NCBI GenBank assembly: GCA_040079795.1
Contig: JBEBJQ010000039.1
Span: 1-37,805 of the forward strand
Source: SXIZ01 sp040079795
Lineage (GTDB): Bacteria > Pseudomonadota > Gammaproteobacteria > Methylococcales > Methylomonadaceae
Reading direction: 5' to 3'
DNA: 37,805 bases
In this document: one piece after another, positions 24,771-33,573 of the stretch
Layout of the letters: every line of letters begins with the position of its first letter
How positions within the stretch are numbered: position 1 is the stretch's first letter
Program-made: the position numbers and the translations under genes
Notes under the pieces: generated by a model
Told to the model about the DNA's origin: nothing
Seen by the model: the letters and a program-made list of their open reading frames with translations, nothing else
Database searches by the model: none

Positions 24771-25400
24771 ATGACTGACCTAAAAGACCAATCCTTACAA
24801 CTATTTTTAGACCAACTCGCCAGCAAAGCGGCCACTCCCGGTGGTGGCGGTGCAGCGGCGGTCATGGGCGCACAAGCTGCTGCGTTGGTCAGTATGGTTT
24901 GTAATTTAACGCTTGGTAAACCGAAATATATTGCAGTTGAAGCGGACATGCAGGCGCTATTACAGCAAGCAGAACGCCTGCGTGAAAATTTAACTAACAT
25001 GATTAAAGCAGACGCAGATGTATTTGACTGCGTGATGGCCGCGTATGGCTTGCCAAAGGAAACGGACGCTGAAAAAACCAGCCGTAGCGCAGCTATCCAA
25101 GCAGCATTAAAAGCCGCTACGCAAGTGCCATTGGCGTGCGCTAAAGCCTGTGCTGAAACGATTAAGCTGAGCCAGATAGCCGCGGAAAAAGGCAATATCA
25201 ATGTAATCAGTGATGCAGGTGTTGCGGCGATGGCAGGTTTCGGCGCTTTAAAAAGTGCGGCATTAAATGTCTATATTAATACCGGGGCACTTAAGGATCG
25301 TGATTTCGCCGAAGCCCGGCTGGCTGAATTGGACGCGCTGCTTAAGGATGCTGATACTACCGCTGAAGCTGTTTACCAGTTGGTAAAAAGTAAGTTGTAA
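24771..25400 (+). CDS. fchA: Methenyl-tetrahydrofolate cyclohydrolase FchA
   Basis: A 209-residue member of the formiminotransferase-cyclodeaminase C-terminal (FTCD_C) family. In methylotrophs the stand-alone form (Fch/FchA) interconverts methenyl- and formyl-tetrahydrofolate in C1 transfer to the serine cycle. Visible signs are the TPGGGGAAAVMGAQAAAL turn and helix, the repeated Ala-rich helices, NLTLGKPKY and ISDAGVAAMAG. The closest alternative is glutamate formiminotransferase cyclodeaminase fragment, but the missing N-terminal domain and methylotroph context favour Fch. mtdA is not adjacent, which is unlike the usual methylotroph cluster. It lies 55 bases after cysS. Confidence 0.85.
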   Translation: MTDLKDQSLQLFLDQLASKAATPGGGGAAAVMGAQAAALVSMVCNLTLGKPKYIAVEADMQALLQQAERLRENLTNMIKADADVFDCVMAAYGLPKETDAEKTSRSAAIQAALKAATQVPLACAKACAETIKLSQIAAEKGNINVISDAGVAAMAGFGALKSAALNVYINTGALKDRDFAEARLAELDALLKDADTTAEAVYQLVKSKL

Positions 25401-25539
25401 GCAGGGTTATTGAACCCCAAAAATGTTTCCCCTTAAATTTGCGTATTCTTTGGTTAGCATCTGCAACAAAGGATTGCATTTTTTCGTACTCTAATTGCCA
25501 GTTGGAAAGTGAAAAAACCTCCCAACTGCCACAAATCAA
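25357..25539 (-). pseudogene. Possible gene remnant, minus strand
   Basis: A 60-codon frame overlapping the end of fchA by 44 bases reads like a real protein in its first two thirds (SLSNWQLEYEKMQSFVADAN and RIRKFKGKHFWGS). It has no ribosome-binding site and starts with TTG; the frame extends a few codons further upstream before a stop. I do not recognise the family. It could be a leftover of a lost gene or a chance frame. Confidence 0.25.
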
Positions 25540-25838
25540 GGTTCCGGAGTCAGTACGTTAAATCTTTTAAAATAAATTTCCCCAAAAAGTGCTTTTTTAT
25601 AAAATTTCTAAGTGACTAAGCCAGCAGAAAAATTGTGCTCAACTATACTTAAGGTCATCATTTTTGGCTGTGTATTAGTCTGATTCTGTTTGTTGCAGTC
25701 TTGCAGGTCGATTACCCAAAGTGAATGAATAGCAAGCGCGGCGGGTAATAGCAAGTTCGGTTATTGAAGTTGTTATATTTTATCTGCCGCTAGTTTGTAG
25801 TGCATTGACCAACATCTTATCAATTGAACTTGTACTGT
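25540..25838. other. Intergenic region upstream of GGDEF-EAL gene
   Basis: About 300 AT-rich bases that should contain the promoter of the GGDEF-EAL-CZB gene. I see no confident -10/-35 pair, RNA gene or long hairpin. The gene's start has no strong ribosome-binding site. Confidence 0.35.
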
Positions 25839-28496
25839 ATGGATGATACGACCGCTGATATTAAAAAACCTGGCATCAATTTGGACGCTGATGTTGAGTG
25901 GCAGGCTTTACTAGACCATTTACCCCAGCAAGATGCAGTTTCCACTCAGGCATTAAACGCCTTTAAAAAACGCTTTGAGGCATTAACGCAGTCACTTGCT
26001 TTATTACGCATAGCTATCGAATCTTTAAGCGACGGCGTGCTGGTGTTTTTGCAAGAGGGGACGGTGGTCTGTGCCAATAGCCGAATGGCTGCCCTGTGGG
26101 AATGTGCCCCTGATGCATTGGATGGATTGAATGCTGAGCAGGTTTTAAAACTACTGGCGGATCAGTTAATCCATCCAGAGCAATTTTTACGTGATACCCA
26201 AGGGTATTGGTCAGCATTGCCAGTCACTTCTTCCAGCGTTGTTGAATTAAAAAATGGCCGGGTTTTCGCTTATGCGGTTACGTCCTACCAGCTCGATTCG
26301 CTAACTTCAGGTTTGGTGTATAGCTTTAAGGATCTGGCCGAAATTCAACAAATACAAGCGACCACTCACGGTAGATGCCCAAACGCCAGATCAGCTTTAG
26401 CCCTGTGTGCTGAAAAAGAACGTGCTGAAATAACCCTGGCTTCCATAAGGGATGGGGTTATTACCACCGATGATCAGGGGGTTGTTACATTTCTTAATCA
26501 TTCGGCGGTTATCTTGACTGGTTGGCAAGTGAATGCAGCTATTGGTAAACCGGTTGTTGAGGTTTTTCATATTATTAATGAGATTACCCGAAATGAGGTT
26601 GTCGATCCGGTTGCCAACGTGCTTAAAAATGGTGTGTTAGAGGAGGCAACTGACCAAATTCTGCTGATTTCCCGTGATGGTCTGGAATATAACATTGAAA
26701 GCTCCGCTAGCCCCATTTACTTAAGGAATGGAGCCTTGCTGGGTTGCTTGGTCGTGTTCCGTAATGTTACTGAAAAATGCCAATTAATGAAGGCTGTGCA
26801 ATGGCAAGCAGGGCATGATGTTTTGACCGGCTTACCTAACCGTGCCTTATTGGCGGATCGTTTTTCCTGCGCCTTGATGAATGCCCGGCGGCAAAAAAGC
26901 CTGTTGGGTGTTTGTAAAATGGATTTGGATGATTTTAAGCAGATTAACGATCTTTATGGTCACGCCATTGGAGATCAACTATTGGTGGCAGTCACCCGTC
27001 GGATGCATAGCGTCATGCGGGGCGAAGATACCCTGGCGCGGCTGGGCGGAGATGAATTTGCTTTGCTTATTGGTAATTCCAATACGGTTGATGAAATGCA
27101 GGTTTTTTTACAAAGAATTTTGTCTTCAATGGCTGAGCCTTATTTTATTGAGGGGCAATCCATTCAAATTTCTGCCAGCATAGGCATGGCCATTTATCCC
27201 CTGGATAACGTGGATGCAGACACGCTTTTAAGACATGCTGATCAGGCAATGTACAAAGCCAAACAGTCAGGACGTAACCGCTTTCATTTATTTGATGTTG
27301 AATATGAACAGCTAACCCAGAGTTCCTATCAGACCCGGGAGCGGGTCCGGCAGGCACTGTTAGATAATGAGTTATGCCTTTATTACCAACCGAAAGTGAA
27401 TATGCGCACCAGTCAGGTTGTGGGCATGGAGGCATTGTTACGCTGGCAGCATCCAGAGCGCGGCTTGGTGCCGCCTTTGGCATTTTTACCTTTTGTAGAG
27501 CACACAGATCTGATTATTGAAATCGGTGAATGGGTGATCGAGCAGGCGTTGCAACAAATTGCAGAATGGGTAGATGCTGATAAACATTGGGTAGTGAGTG
27601 TGAATATTGCCGCCCGGCATTTTCAACATCCCGATTTTCTGACGCGGCTCACTGAAATTCTTGCGCGTTATGCCCATGTGCCGCCGCATTTGCTGGAAAT
27701 TGAAATTTTAGAATCTGTTGCCCTGGGTGACATTGAGCAAGTGCGGCGATTGATTCATGCCTGTCAGGCATTGGGGGTCACTTTTTCTTTGGATGATTTT
27801 GGTACCGGCTATTCATCATTAAGTTATCTTAAGCGTTTACCGGCAGATACTTTAAAGGTGGATCAATCTTTTGTGCGGGATATGTTGGACAACAAGGAAG
27901 ATTTGGCTTTAATCGAGGCCGTCATTGGCTTGGCGACGGTGTTTGACCGTCGGGTAATCGCTGAAGGCGTTGAAACTGCGGAGCATGGTGTTTTGCTCAT
28001 GCGGATCGGTTGCGATCTTGCGCAAGGCTACGGTATCGCCCGGCCAATGCCGCCTGATGCCGTATTGGCTTGGGGTAAGCAATTTATACCTGACCCCAGC
28101 TGGGCATTATGGGCAAATGTGCAATGGGAGTTGAATGATTTTCCGTTGTTAGTTGCCCAATACGATCACTTAAAATGGCTGACTAAACTCGTCAACAGTA
28201 CCGATGGTAAGACCTTAAGTTCAGCCGATTGGGAACATAAAGACCACAATCAATGCCGTTTCGGTCAGTGGTATATGGGACATGGCGCCCTTAACTACAG
28301 TCACTTGCCTGAATTTACCGCCATCGCGCCGATTCACGCCGAAGTGCATCAACTGGGTTCTAAGGTCATCGATTTATGTAAGGCGGGGGAGTTTGAATTT
28401 GCGCAAGAACTTTCCCAAGACCTGATTAGCTTGAATGACAAGATTATGGCGCAGCTCATTCATTTACAATTGACGGTTGCCAGTGTAGTACTATGA
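25839..28496 (+). CDS. PAS-PAS-GGDEF-EAL protein with C-terminal CZB zinc domain
   Basis: An 885-residue cytoplasmic c-di-GMP enzyme; I prefer ATG 25839 to TTG 25824. Two PAS-like domains lie at about 45-170 and 195-315. A GGDEF domain (about 320-490) has an intact GGDEF at 403-407 and an RGED inhibitory I-site exactly five residues before it. An EAL domain (about 500-745) retains E531-A-L, DDFGTGYSSL and the VIAEGVE loop, so both synthesis and breakdown of c-di-GMP look possible. The final 120 residues match the chemoreceptor zinc-binding (CZB) domain, with H777 (DHLKW), C806 (HNQCRFGQWY), H833 and H837 (IHAEVH); spacings 29-27-4 are near those of E. coli DgcZ. No membrane segment. It is probably a zinc-tuned cytosolic sensor. 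Confidence 0.9.
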   Translation: MDDTTADIKKPGINLDADVEWQALLDHLPQQDAVSTQALNAFKKRFEALTQSLALLRIAIESLSDGVLVFLQEGTVVCANSRMAALWECAPDALDGLNAEQVLKLLADQLIHPEQFLRDTQGYWSALPVTSSSVVELKNGRVFAYAVTSYQLDSLTSGLVYSFKDLAEIQQIQATTHGRCPNARSALALCAEKERAEITLASIRDGVITTDDQGVVTFLNHSAVILTGWQVNAAIGKPVVEVFHIINEITRNEVVDPVANVLKNGVLEEATDQILLISRDGLEYNIESSASPIYLRNGALLGCLVVFRNVTEKCQLMKAVQWQAGHDVLTGLPNRALLADRFSCALMNARRQKSLLGVCKMDLDDFKQINDLYGHAIGDQLLVAVTRRMHSVMRGEDTLARLGGDEFALLIGNSNTVDEMQVFLQRILSSMAEPYFIEGQSIQISASIGMAIYPLDNVDADTLLRHADQAMYKAKQSGRNRFHLFDVEYEQLTQSSYQTRERVRQALLDNELCLYYQPKVNMRTSQVVGMEALLRWQHPERGLVPPLAFLPFVEHTDLIIEIGEWVIEQALQQIAEWVDADKHWVVSVNIAARHFQHPDFLTRLTEILARYAHVPPHLLEIEILESVALGDIEQVRRLIHACQALGVTFSLDDFGTGYSSLSYLKRLPADTLKVDQSFVRDMLDNKEDLALIEAVIGLATVFDRRVIAEGVETAEHGVLLMRIGCDLAQGYGIARPMPPDAVLAWGKQFIPDPSWALWANVQWELNDFPLLVAQYDHLKWLTKLVNSTDGKTLSSADWEHKDHNQCRFGQWYMGHGALNYSHLPEFTAIAPIHAEVHQLGSKVIDLCKAGEFEFAQELSQDLISLNDKIMAQLIHLQLTVASVVL

Positions 28497-28512
28497 TTCC
28501 TGTTTAGCGCCA

Positions 28513-28540
28513 TTGTCGTTGGGTGTAGATCAGTTATAAT
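28513..28540 (+). promoter_or_regulatory. Sigma70 promoter candidate for dhaK
   Basis: TTGTCG (28513-28518) and a perfect TATAAT (28535-28540) are 16 bases apart. The start would fall near 28547, giving a leader of about 48 bases before dhaK, which separates it from the upstream GGDEF-EAL gene. Confidence 0.5.
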
Positions 28541-28594
28541 CATGCCAGGCAGTTTGTTTGCCAAGCACTGATTAATTAACTGGATGATAAGCCC

Positions 28595-29584
28595 ATGAAA
28601 AAATTCCTCAATAGCGTTGATACCCTGCTGGATGAAAGCTTGCAGGGTTTTGCTAAAGCCCATGCGGACATTATTGAATTAAATCTCCAGCCACACTTCA
28701 TTAAAAGAATTAATCCTGCTATTCCAGGTAAAGTTGCCTTGTTATCCGGCGGTGGCTCTGGGCATGAACCTTTGCACGCAGGCTTTGTAGGCTTAGGCAT
28801 GTTGGATGCCGCCTGTCCAGGGCAGATATTTACCTCCCCGACGCCTGATCAAATGCTGGCAGCAGCCAGCATGGTAAATAATGGGGCGGGGGTACTGTTT
28901 ATCGTCAAAAATTATGCCGGTGATGTGATGAATTTTGAAATTGCCGCTGAAATGCTGGATTATCCCAATGCCACGGTGTTGGTAACTGACGATGTTGCTT
29001 TGGCGAAAGATCACAGTACTGGACGCCGCGGCGTTGCAGGGACATTGATTGTTGAAAAAATCCTGGGTGCCGCTGCCGAGCAAGGCGCAGATTTAGCTAC
29101 CTGTAAAGCATTAGGTGACCGGGTTAATAAGGCTACCGCCTCGATGGGTGTTGCTTTAAGTAGTTGTACAGTGCCGGCGTTGGGTAAGCCGACTTTCGAC
29201 ATTAAGGATAATGAGTGTGAAATGGGTGTGGGTATTCATGGTGAGCGGGGACGCGAAACCCTGCCATTGAGCCGTGCGACTGAAATAATTGAGCATTTAG
29301 CTAGCGTTATCGATCAAGAATTGCAGCCAAAAAAAGGACAGCGGGTGTTATTGCATGTTAACGGCTTTGGGGCGACACCGTTATTGGAATTGTATTTAGT
29401 GTACGACATCGCCGCGCAATTCTGGGCAAAACGCGGGGTCAGCATTTTCCGCTCGCTGGTGGGTAATTTTACGACTTCTTTGGATATGGCGGGTTGTTCA
29501 CTAACCCTCACTTTGCTGGATGATGAATTATTAAAGTTATGGGATGCACCAGTGCATACCGCAGCCCTACGCTGGGGTTGTTGA
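28595..29584 (+). CDS. dhaK: Dihydroxyacetone kinase substrate-binding subunit DhaK
   Basis: A 329-residue subunit that binds dihydroxyacetone through a hemiaminal link to a His. That residue is H215 in MGVGIHGERG; SGGGSGHEPLHAGFVG (near 50) and KNYAGDVMNFE (near 108) form the substrate pocket, and TDDVAL and RRGVAGT are conserved. Full length for a separate DhaK. The phosphate comes through DhaL, encoded on the opposite strand in convergent orientation with an 18-base overlap at the ends. No DhaM or fused ATP-type kinase is in the window, so whether the pair uses ATP or a PTS-derived phosphate is open. In a RuMP methylotroph a role in dihydroxyacetone salvage is plausible. Confidence 0.93.
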   Translation: MKKFLNSVDTLLDESLQGFAKAHADIIELNLQPHFIKRINPAIPGKVALLSGGGSGHEPLHAGFVGLGMLDAACPGQIFTSPTPDQMLAAASMVNNGAGVLFIVKNYAGDVMNFEIAAEMLDYPNATVLVTDDVALAKDHSTGRRGVAGTLIVEKILGAAAEQGADLATCKALGDRVNKATASMGVALSSCTVPALGKPTFDIKDNECEMGVGIHGERGRETLPLSRATEIIEHLASVIDQELQPKKGQRVLLHVNGFGATPLLELYLVYDIAAQFWAKRGVSIFRSLVGNFTTSLDMAGCSLTLTLLDDELLKLWDAPVHTAALRWGC

Positions 29585-30214
29585 CTGTTTTGCTAGAACC
29601 CCAATAATTGCAGCAATCATTAATTGCGCAGTTTTAGCGCCCGCGTCAATATGTCCGCGGCTGCGTTCACCTAGAAAAGAGGCGCGTCCTTTAGTCGCGA
29701 GCATATCCCGTGTTGATTCCATACCGGCGGCTGCGACCTGGGCTAGCGTATTTAAAACTTCTGCTAACGCTACCGACTGGGTCGCTGCTTGTTGTAAACT
29801 GTTCGCTACCGGAATGAATACATCCAACAGGGTTTTTTCCCCTATATCCGCTTTACCCCGGTGCTTAACGGCCTCCACACCCTGTGCAAAAATATCTGCG
29901 AAGCTTGCAAGGGTAATAGTCCTTCCCTGGACTGCTTTACCCATACTGATAAACAAAGTGCCATAGAGCGATCCTGCTGCACCGCCTACTGTTGACATTA
30001 AGCAAAACCCGATTTTCTGCCAGACAGCCGCCCAATCCAATTGCGCTAATGCCTCGCCTTGCGGCAGCAGCGCATTAATGCCGCGTTGCAAGTTATAAAC
30101 ATGATCACCATCGCCAATCGCTTGGTCTAATGCGGTGACAGTTTCTGCGTTAGCCGCAATGACATCTGCAAGACTTTGTAATAGCGATGGCAGTAAGGCA
30201 GGGGTAATGGACAT
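29567..30214 (-). CDS. dhaL: Dihydroxyacetone kinase ADP/ATP-binding subunit DhaL
   Basis: A 215-residue DhaL-type subunit. The Mg-nucleotide site is ALDQAIGDGDHVYNL with D30, D35, D37 and H38; TVGGAAGSLYGTLF (near 76-90) contacts the nucleotide and GRASFLGERSRGHIDAGA closes the lid. In bacteria with PTS-linked DhaK the bound ADP is a coenzyme rephosphorylated by DhaM; in others DhaL uses ATP directly. The sequence alone does not say which. Strong CTGGAGG ribosome-binding site before ATG 30214. It is transcribed towards dhaK, with stops 18 bases inside each other, so the two are not an operon, which is unusual for dha genes. Confidence 0.92.
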   Translation of the reverse strand: MSITPALLPSLLQSLADVIAANAETVTALDQAIGDGDHVYNLQRGINALLPQGEALAQLDWAAVWQKIGFCLMSTVGGAAGSLYGTLFISMGKAVQGRTITLASFADIFAQGVEAVKHRGKADIGEKTLLDVFIPVANSLQQAATQSVALAEVLNTLAQVAAAGMESTRDMLATKGRASFLGERSRGHIDAGAKTAQLMIAAIIGVLAKQSTTPA

Positions 30215-30307
30215 AAGGCCTCCAGGATAAAAACGAACTACTGAATAACATCATGCGTGCAACAGCAACGCTTTATGGCTCGGATTGTACAAGTAATTTC
30301 CTGTAAA

Positions 30308-31009
30308 TCATAAAGGATTTATCACTTTTAAGCTAAACAGGCCATTGTTTTCCCGTTTCATAATGACGCTGTAGTTTTTTCCTGACACGCTAACCTTGGG
30401 AATACTCAGCTCACCCGTTAAGTCATCGTAACAGGAATCGGCACATTTTTTGGAGCTGCCGGTGAAATCAAGCAATTGATTGGCAGTAAGCTTGGTTATG
30501 AAGTCCGATGCAGTACCACTATGGTATTTGCCGATAAGATTATTGCCATTAATATAAAAGAGAAAGCGTTCAAAAATTTTGCCCGACGCATCCGTTGCAT
30601 GTAAGCACTGGTAGGTATAAATGGTATTAAATTGGTTAGGTTCGTAATAACAACCGAAAGTACTTTTGCTATCCCAGCCGTAGTAGCCAAAATTTTTATC
30701 TACAAAAGTACCATCAACGTCAAGAATGCCGTTGCGGGGTTCAGGCGCAAGGTAATTAACCTGCCATTTTCCATACAAAGCCTTAATTTTGGATTCATCG
30801 GTATTGTAATAATATGTACTGGTTGTACGCGCGAGTTTGCCATTAGATGATTGTTGCTGGAACAGCTGGATACTTTCCAGAAACCCCTGGGCATTGGTTT
30901 CAGCTGCTATTGCCTGATCGCCGCCAATCACTTCTGGAGCGGTATCTGCGAAACCTAAATTGCTGCATGCACCCACTATTAATAGGCTTTTTAATAAAAT
31001 TTTCATCAT
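30308..31009 (-). CDS. Exported Cys-containing protein, unknown (possible lipoprotein)
   Basis: A 233-residue exported protein I do not recognise. GGAG lies six bases before ATG 31009, so I reject the TTG at 31021. The leader MMKILLKSLLIVGACSNLGFA has either a lipobox-like VGAC or an ordinary cleavage after GFA. The mature part is rich in Tyr, Asn and aromatic strands (STYYYNTD, FGYYGWDSKSTFGCYYEP), with paired cysteines (FGC, YQC, KKCADSC) that suggest disulfides and a beta-rich fold. A WQV/GxW-like segment near residue 80 may be a lipocalin-like strand, but this is speculative. It is divergent from the secreted hydrolase 395 bases away. Confidence 0.6.
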   Translation of the reverse strand: MMKILLKSLLIVGACSNLGFADTAPEVIGGDQAIAAETNAQGFLESIQLFQQQSSNGKLARTTSTYYYNTDESKIKALYGKWQVNYLAPEPRNGILDVDGTFVDKNFGYYGWDSKSTFGCYYEPNQFNTIYTYQCLHATDASGKIFERFLFYINGNNLIGKYHSGTASDFITKLTANQLLDFTGSSKKCADSCYDDLTGELSIPKVSVSGKNYSVIMKRENNGLFSLKVINPL

Positions 31010-31176
31010 TTTGATCTCCAAATCTTAAACACAAAAATAAACGCCGGTGACAAATTCCATAAATAATCTTGCAGGCCTAAGCTTTTGAAATGGAATATCA
31101 CGTTAGCGTTATACGGCGCATTACATGAATGCATGATGAATAAGGCAAAATGATTATTTTGTGGACATAGCTTTCT

Positions 31177-31262
31177 GCGCTAGTATAAGGCGTTCAATTG
31201 TGCGCAATAATTGCAGTAAGCTTAGTAAAAACAAAGGTTAGACCGTCATAGATAGCAATCTT
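31177..31262 (+). promoter_or_regulatory. Second copy of two-part motif
   Basis: Block one at 31177-31194 and block two (atagatagcaatctt) at 31248-31262 match 14836-14853 and 14861-14875 at 16/18 and 13/15 positions. The 53 bases between them contain an extra segment of about 45 bases, flanked by gtt on each side. The rest of the 31010-31404 gap is AT-rich, without ORFs, and holds the promoters of two divergent genes. Confidence 0.4.
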
Positions 31263-31404
31263 TGCTTGTCTTTTCGTATTGTGGCTTGAGATTCGCTGGC
31301 ACCAATAAATTTTTTTGGGTTTAGTATTTAATTGAATAGATAATTTAGGTTTGGTTTAAAAATAACATGCAAATTTCAATATTAAGTTTTATTACTTCAC
31401 TTTA

Positions 31405-33237
31405 ATGCTAATGCTGTCGCATTCAACTATTATAAAATTATGGCTAGCCGTGATATTAAGTATCATCACTTGTAATTATAGTGTGGCGGCTAATAAATGC
31501 AATAACCAACAACATCAATTGCCGCTTTTAACCCATTACGCAGCCAATATTGGATTTTCATTATTGGGTATTGATACTAAAATAGATTTATATAATGATA
31601 TAGGTGAGAGCCAATATAAACAAGGGCAAACACTTATTCCGTTATATAACGATATATTTCCCACTGTAGATAATTATATAGGGATGAATTATGATATAAA
31701 CACTCCTTCGGATCTTACGGTGATTGCGTTATTGGAAGCAATTTGTGTTGCAACAGGTGTTGAATACCAGTTATTACAACCTGGGATTGAAATTAAAAAT
31801 ACATCAGATATACAGAAGGTATTAAAACCTCACTTATATCAAGCTCAAATTATCCATTCATTAGTATTTGAAAATAATTTATTCACTATCATATTGCCAC
31901 CTGATTGGGATTCAACTAAACAATACCCCTTACTTATGCTTGGAAGCTATGGGTTAAATGATAATTTTGTTGCAGAAAATGGCGCTGATATTTTTAATAT
32001 CCTTGGAAGCCTGTATCAGCATAATAGACAGGGTGCAATTGGCATAATATGGAATGGTGGCGGAGCGGTCGCTGCACGGACGGTTAATACCAAGGCCTAT
32101 ACTGACTTAAATCGTCTTATGGGTCTAGTTATTCCAGAGTTAGGCATAGCCCCTTCACAAGTCGTAACGATGGGAAATTCTCGCGGCGGTACAACTGCAC
32201 TTAATATGGCAAGTCATCCTGAAATTACGCAGTTTAAAGTACGCTATGCGTGTGTTGGCAATCCCTATAATGATCTCAGCTTGGTTGCATCATTAGCCGG
32301 TCCAACTTTGCCTAATTTAATGTATGCCATGGATTGGAGTGTGGGTTATCGGGGGGCGTGGGATATAAAGTTCCGCTATCCTATCACTAATTTGAATGTG
32401 CAGGATGCACTAATGAATATTCTTACCGGTACAACTGACGAGGCAGTTTTACACACTACGTATAACCTGGATAGCCCGATTAAGCTTAAAAACCTGAAAG
32501 ATAGGGGCACAGAAATACTGCTTGAGATGGGCAGTCACGACGTAGTTATACCAATGGTCGATAAAGTTAATTTATTGCATGCGTATTTATCGGCCGGGAT
32601 TCCGGTTGAGGCACATATAAACTATTTGATGGGGCATACTGTCGTTATGAATTATGTCGATTTAGTCTATAGCGCGCTCAAAAATATTTCTAACGAAATG
32701 TTATATAACTATCCCAGGCAGCCTTTAATAATGGAGGGTAAAATTGAATCAATCCTATTAGAGTCGCCTGAATCCATTACAGTATTGGATAATGTTGAAA
32801 ATAAAATACCATTAAGCTTGGAATTTCCGCGCTACGTTAATGAAAATGTTAATTCATTTATTATAGGCATTGGAACTCCCCATGCGCGGTATAGTATGGT
32901 AGTAAAATGTGAAGGTAGGGAGCTTGCTATTTTATTTGAATTAGATGATTCAGGTAGTTGGATTTCTAAAATTGACCCAAGCACTATGCCTGCTGGTCGA
33001 TACGAATTGGTTAGAGTTGAAGATTTAGGAAATAATTCCCGGCCTATAAATACCTTACGCTCTGCATTGCCTATGAATGAGACTATTATTGTAGACCGGG
33101 TCGTTGGGGATATTTATCAATATGGTAGCCAAATAGGTGATGTTATAAAACAGGGATATAATGGCTATAATGGTGAGTATACACTCAGATTTAAAAATAG
33201 TTTTTTAGCTGTTAATTATGGCATCGTGGAAATCTAA
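31405..33237 (+). CDS. Secreted alpha/beta-hydrolase fold protein
   Basis: A 610-residue exported protein with a signal peptide (MLMLSHSTIIKLWLAVILSI, cleavage near VAA). A middle alpha/beta-hydrolase domain (about 150-430) shows the nucleophile elbow MGNSRGGTT with S259, a plausible acid D379 (MGSHDVVIP) and H411 (LMGHTVV), so serine esterase or peptidase activity is likely. The N-terminal 140 residues and the beta-rich C-terminal 170 have no recognisable domain. The gene is more AT-rich than most neighbours, with many ATA and TTA codons, compatible with transfer. Substrate unknown. The start could also be the second ATG at 31411. Confidence 0.7.
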   Translation: MLMLSHSTIIKLWLAVILSIITCNYSVAANKCNNQQHQLPLLTHYAANIGFSLLGIDTKIDLYNDIGESQYKQGQTLIPLYNDIFPTVDNYIGMNYDINTPSDLTVIALLEAICVATGVEYQLLQPGIEIKNTSDIQKVLKPHLYQAQIIHSLVFENNLFTIILPPDWDSTKQYPLLMLGSYGLNDNFVAENGADIFNILGSLYQHNRQGAIGIIWNGGGAVAARTVNTKAYTDLNRLMGLVIPELGIAPSQVVTMGNSRGGTTALNMASHPEITQFKVRYACVGNPYNDLSLVASLAGPTLPNLMYAMDWSVGYRGAWDIKFRYPITNLNVQDALMNILTGTTDEAVLHTTYNLDSPIKLKNLKDRGTEILLEMGSHDVVIPMVDKVNLLHAYLSAGIPVEAHINYLMGHTVVMNYVDLVYSALKNISNEMLYNYPRQPLIMEGKIESILLESPESITVLDNVENKIPLSLEFPRYVNENVNSFIIGIGTPHARYSMVVKCEGRELAILFELDDSGSWISKIDPSTMPAGRYELVRVEDLGNNSRPINTLRSALPMNETIIVDRVVGDIYQYGSQIGDVIKQGYNGYNGEYTLRFKNSFLAVNYGIVEI

Positions 33238-33320
33238 TCAATATTTCGTATTAAGTAACAATGCATAACTCATTTAAAGCCTGAGTTAGAGAGTTTTGTT
33301 GGCGACTGAAGCAAAAAAGT

Positions 33321-33440
33321 GCGTCATACCCGCCGGGAAGCGGGTATCCAGTGCCAAGGACGGTAAGCTTAGAGGCATCCCTGTGGCCTGGATTCCGGCA
33401 CCCGTTAGTGCGCGGAGCGAATTCCTGCCGGAATGACGAA
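33321..33440. repeat. MITE-like extragenic repeat of about 120 bp
   Basis: Outer ends gcgtcatacc and its imperfect inverse ggaatgacga flank two internal hairpins: tacccgc/gcgggta (33327-33333 and 33340-33346) and attccggca/tgccggaat (33392-33400 and 33426-33434). The gtcatnccg...ggaatgac pattern is typical of dispersed noncoding repeats. The remaining 33238-33573 has no ORF. Confidence 0.7.
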
Positions 33441-33573
33441 TTTTAAAAACAGTTGCACGTACTCACTTAATATCTGAGTAAGTACTAAAATCTGTTATTT
33501 GATTTAGGTGATTGAAACAATCAATTGCTCAGCTTCATTATAAGCTCAATCATTTTCATTCGAGGTGAGTTCC

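Noticed and set aside
29544..29966. Plus-strand frame opposite dhaL
   Set aside because: A shadow of dhaL, which has clear catalytic motifs on the minus strand.
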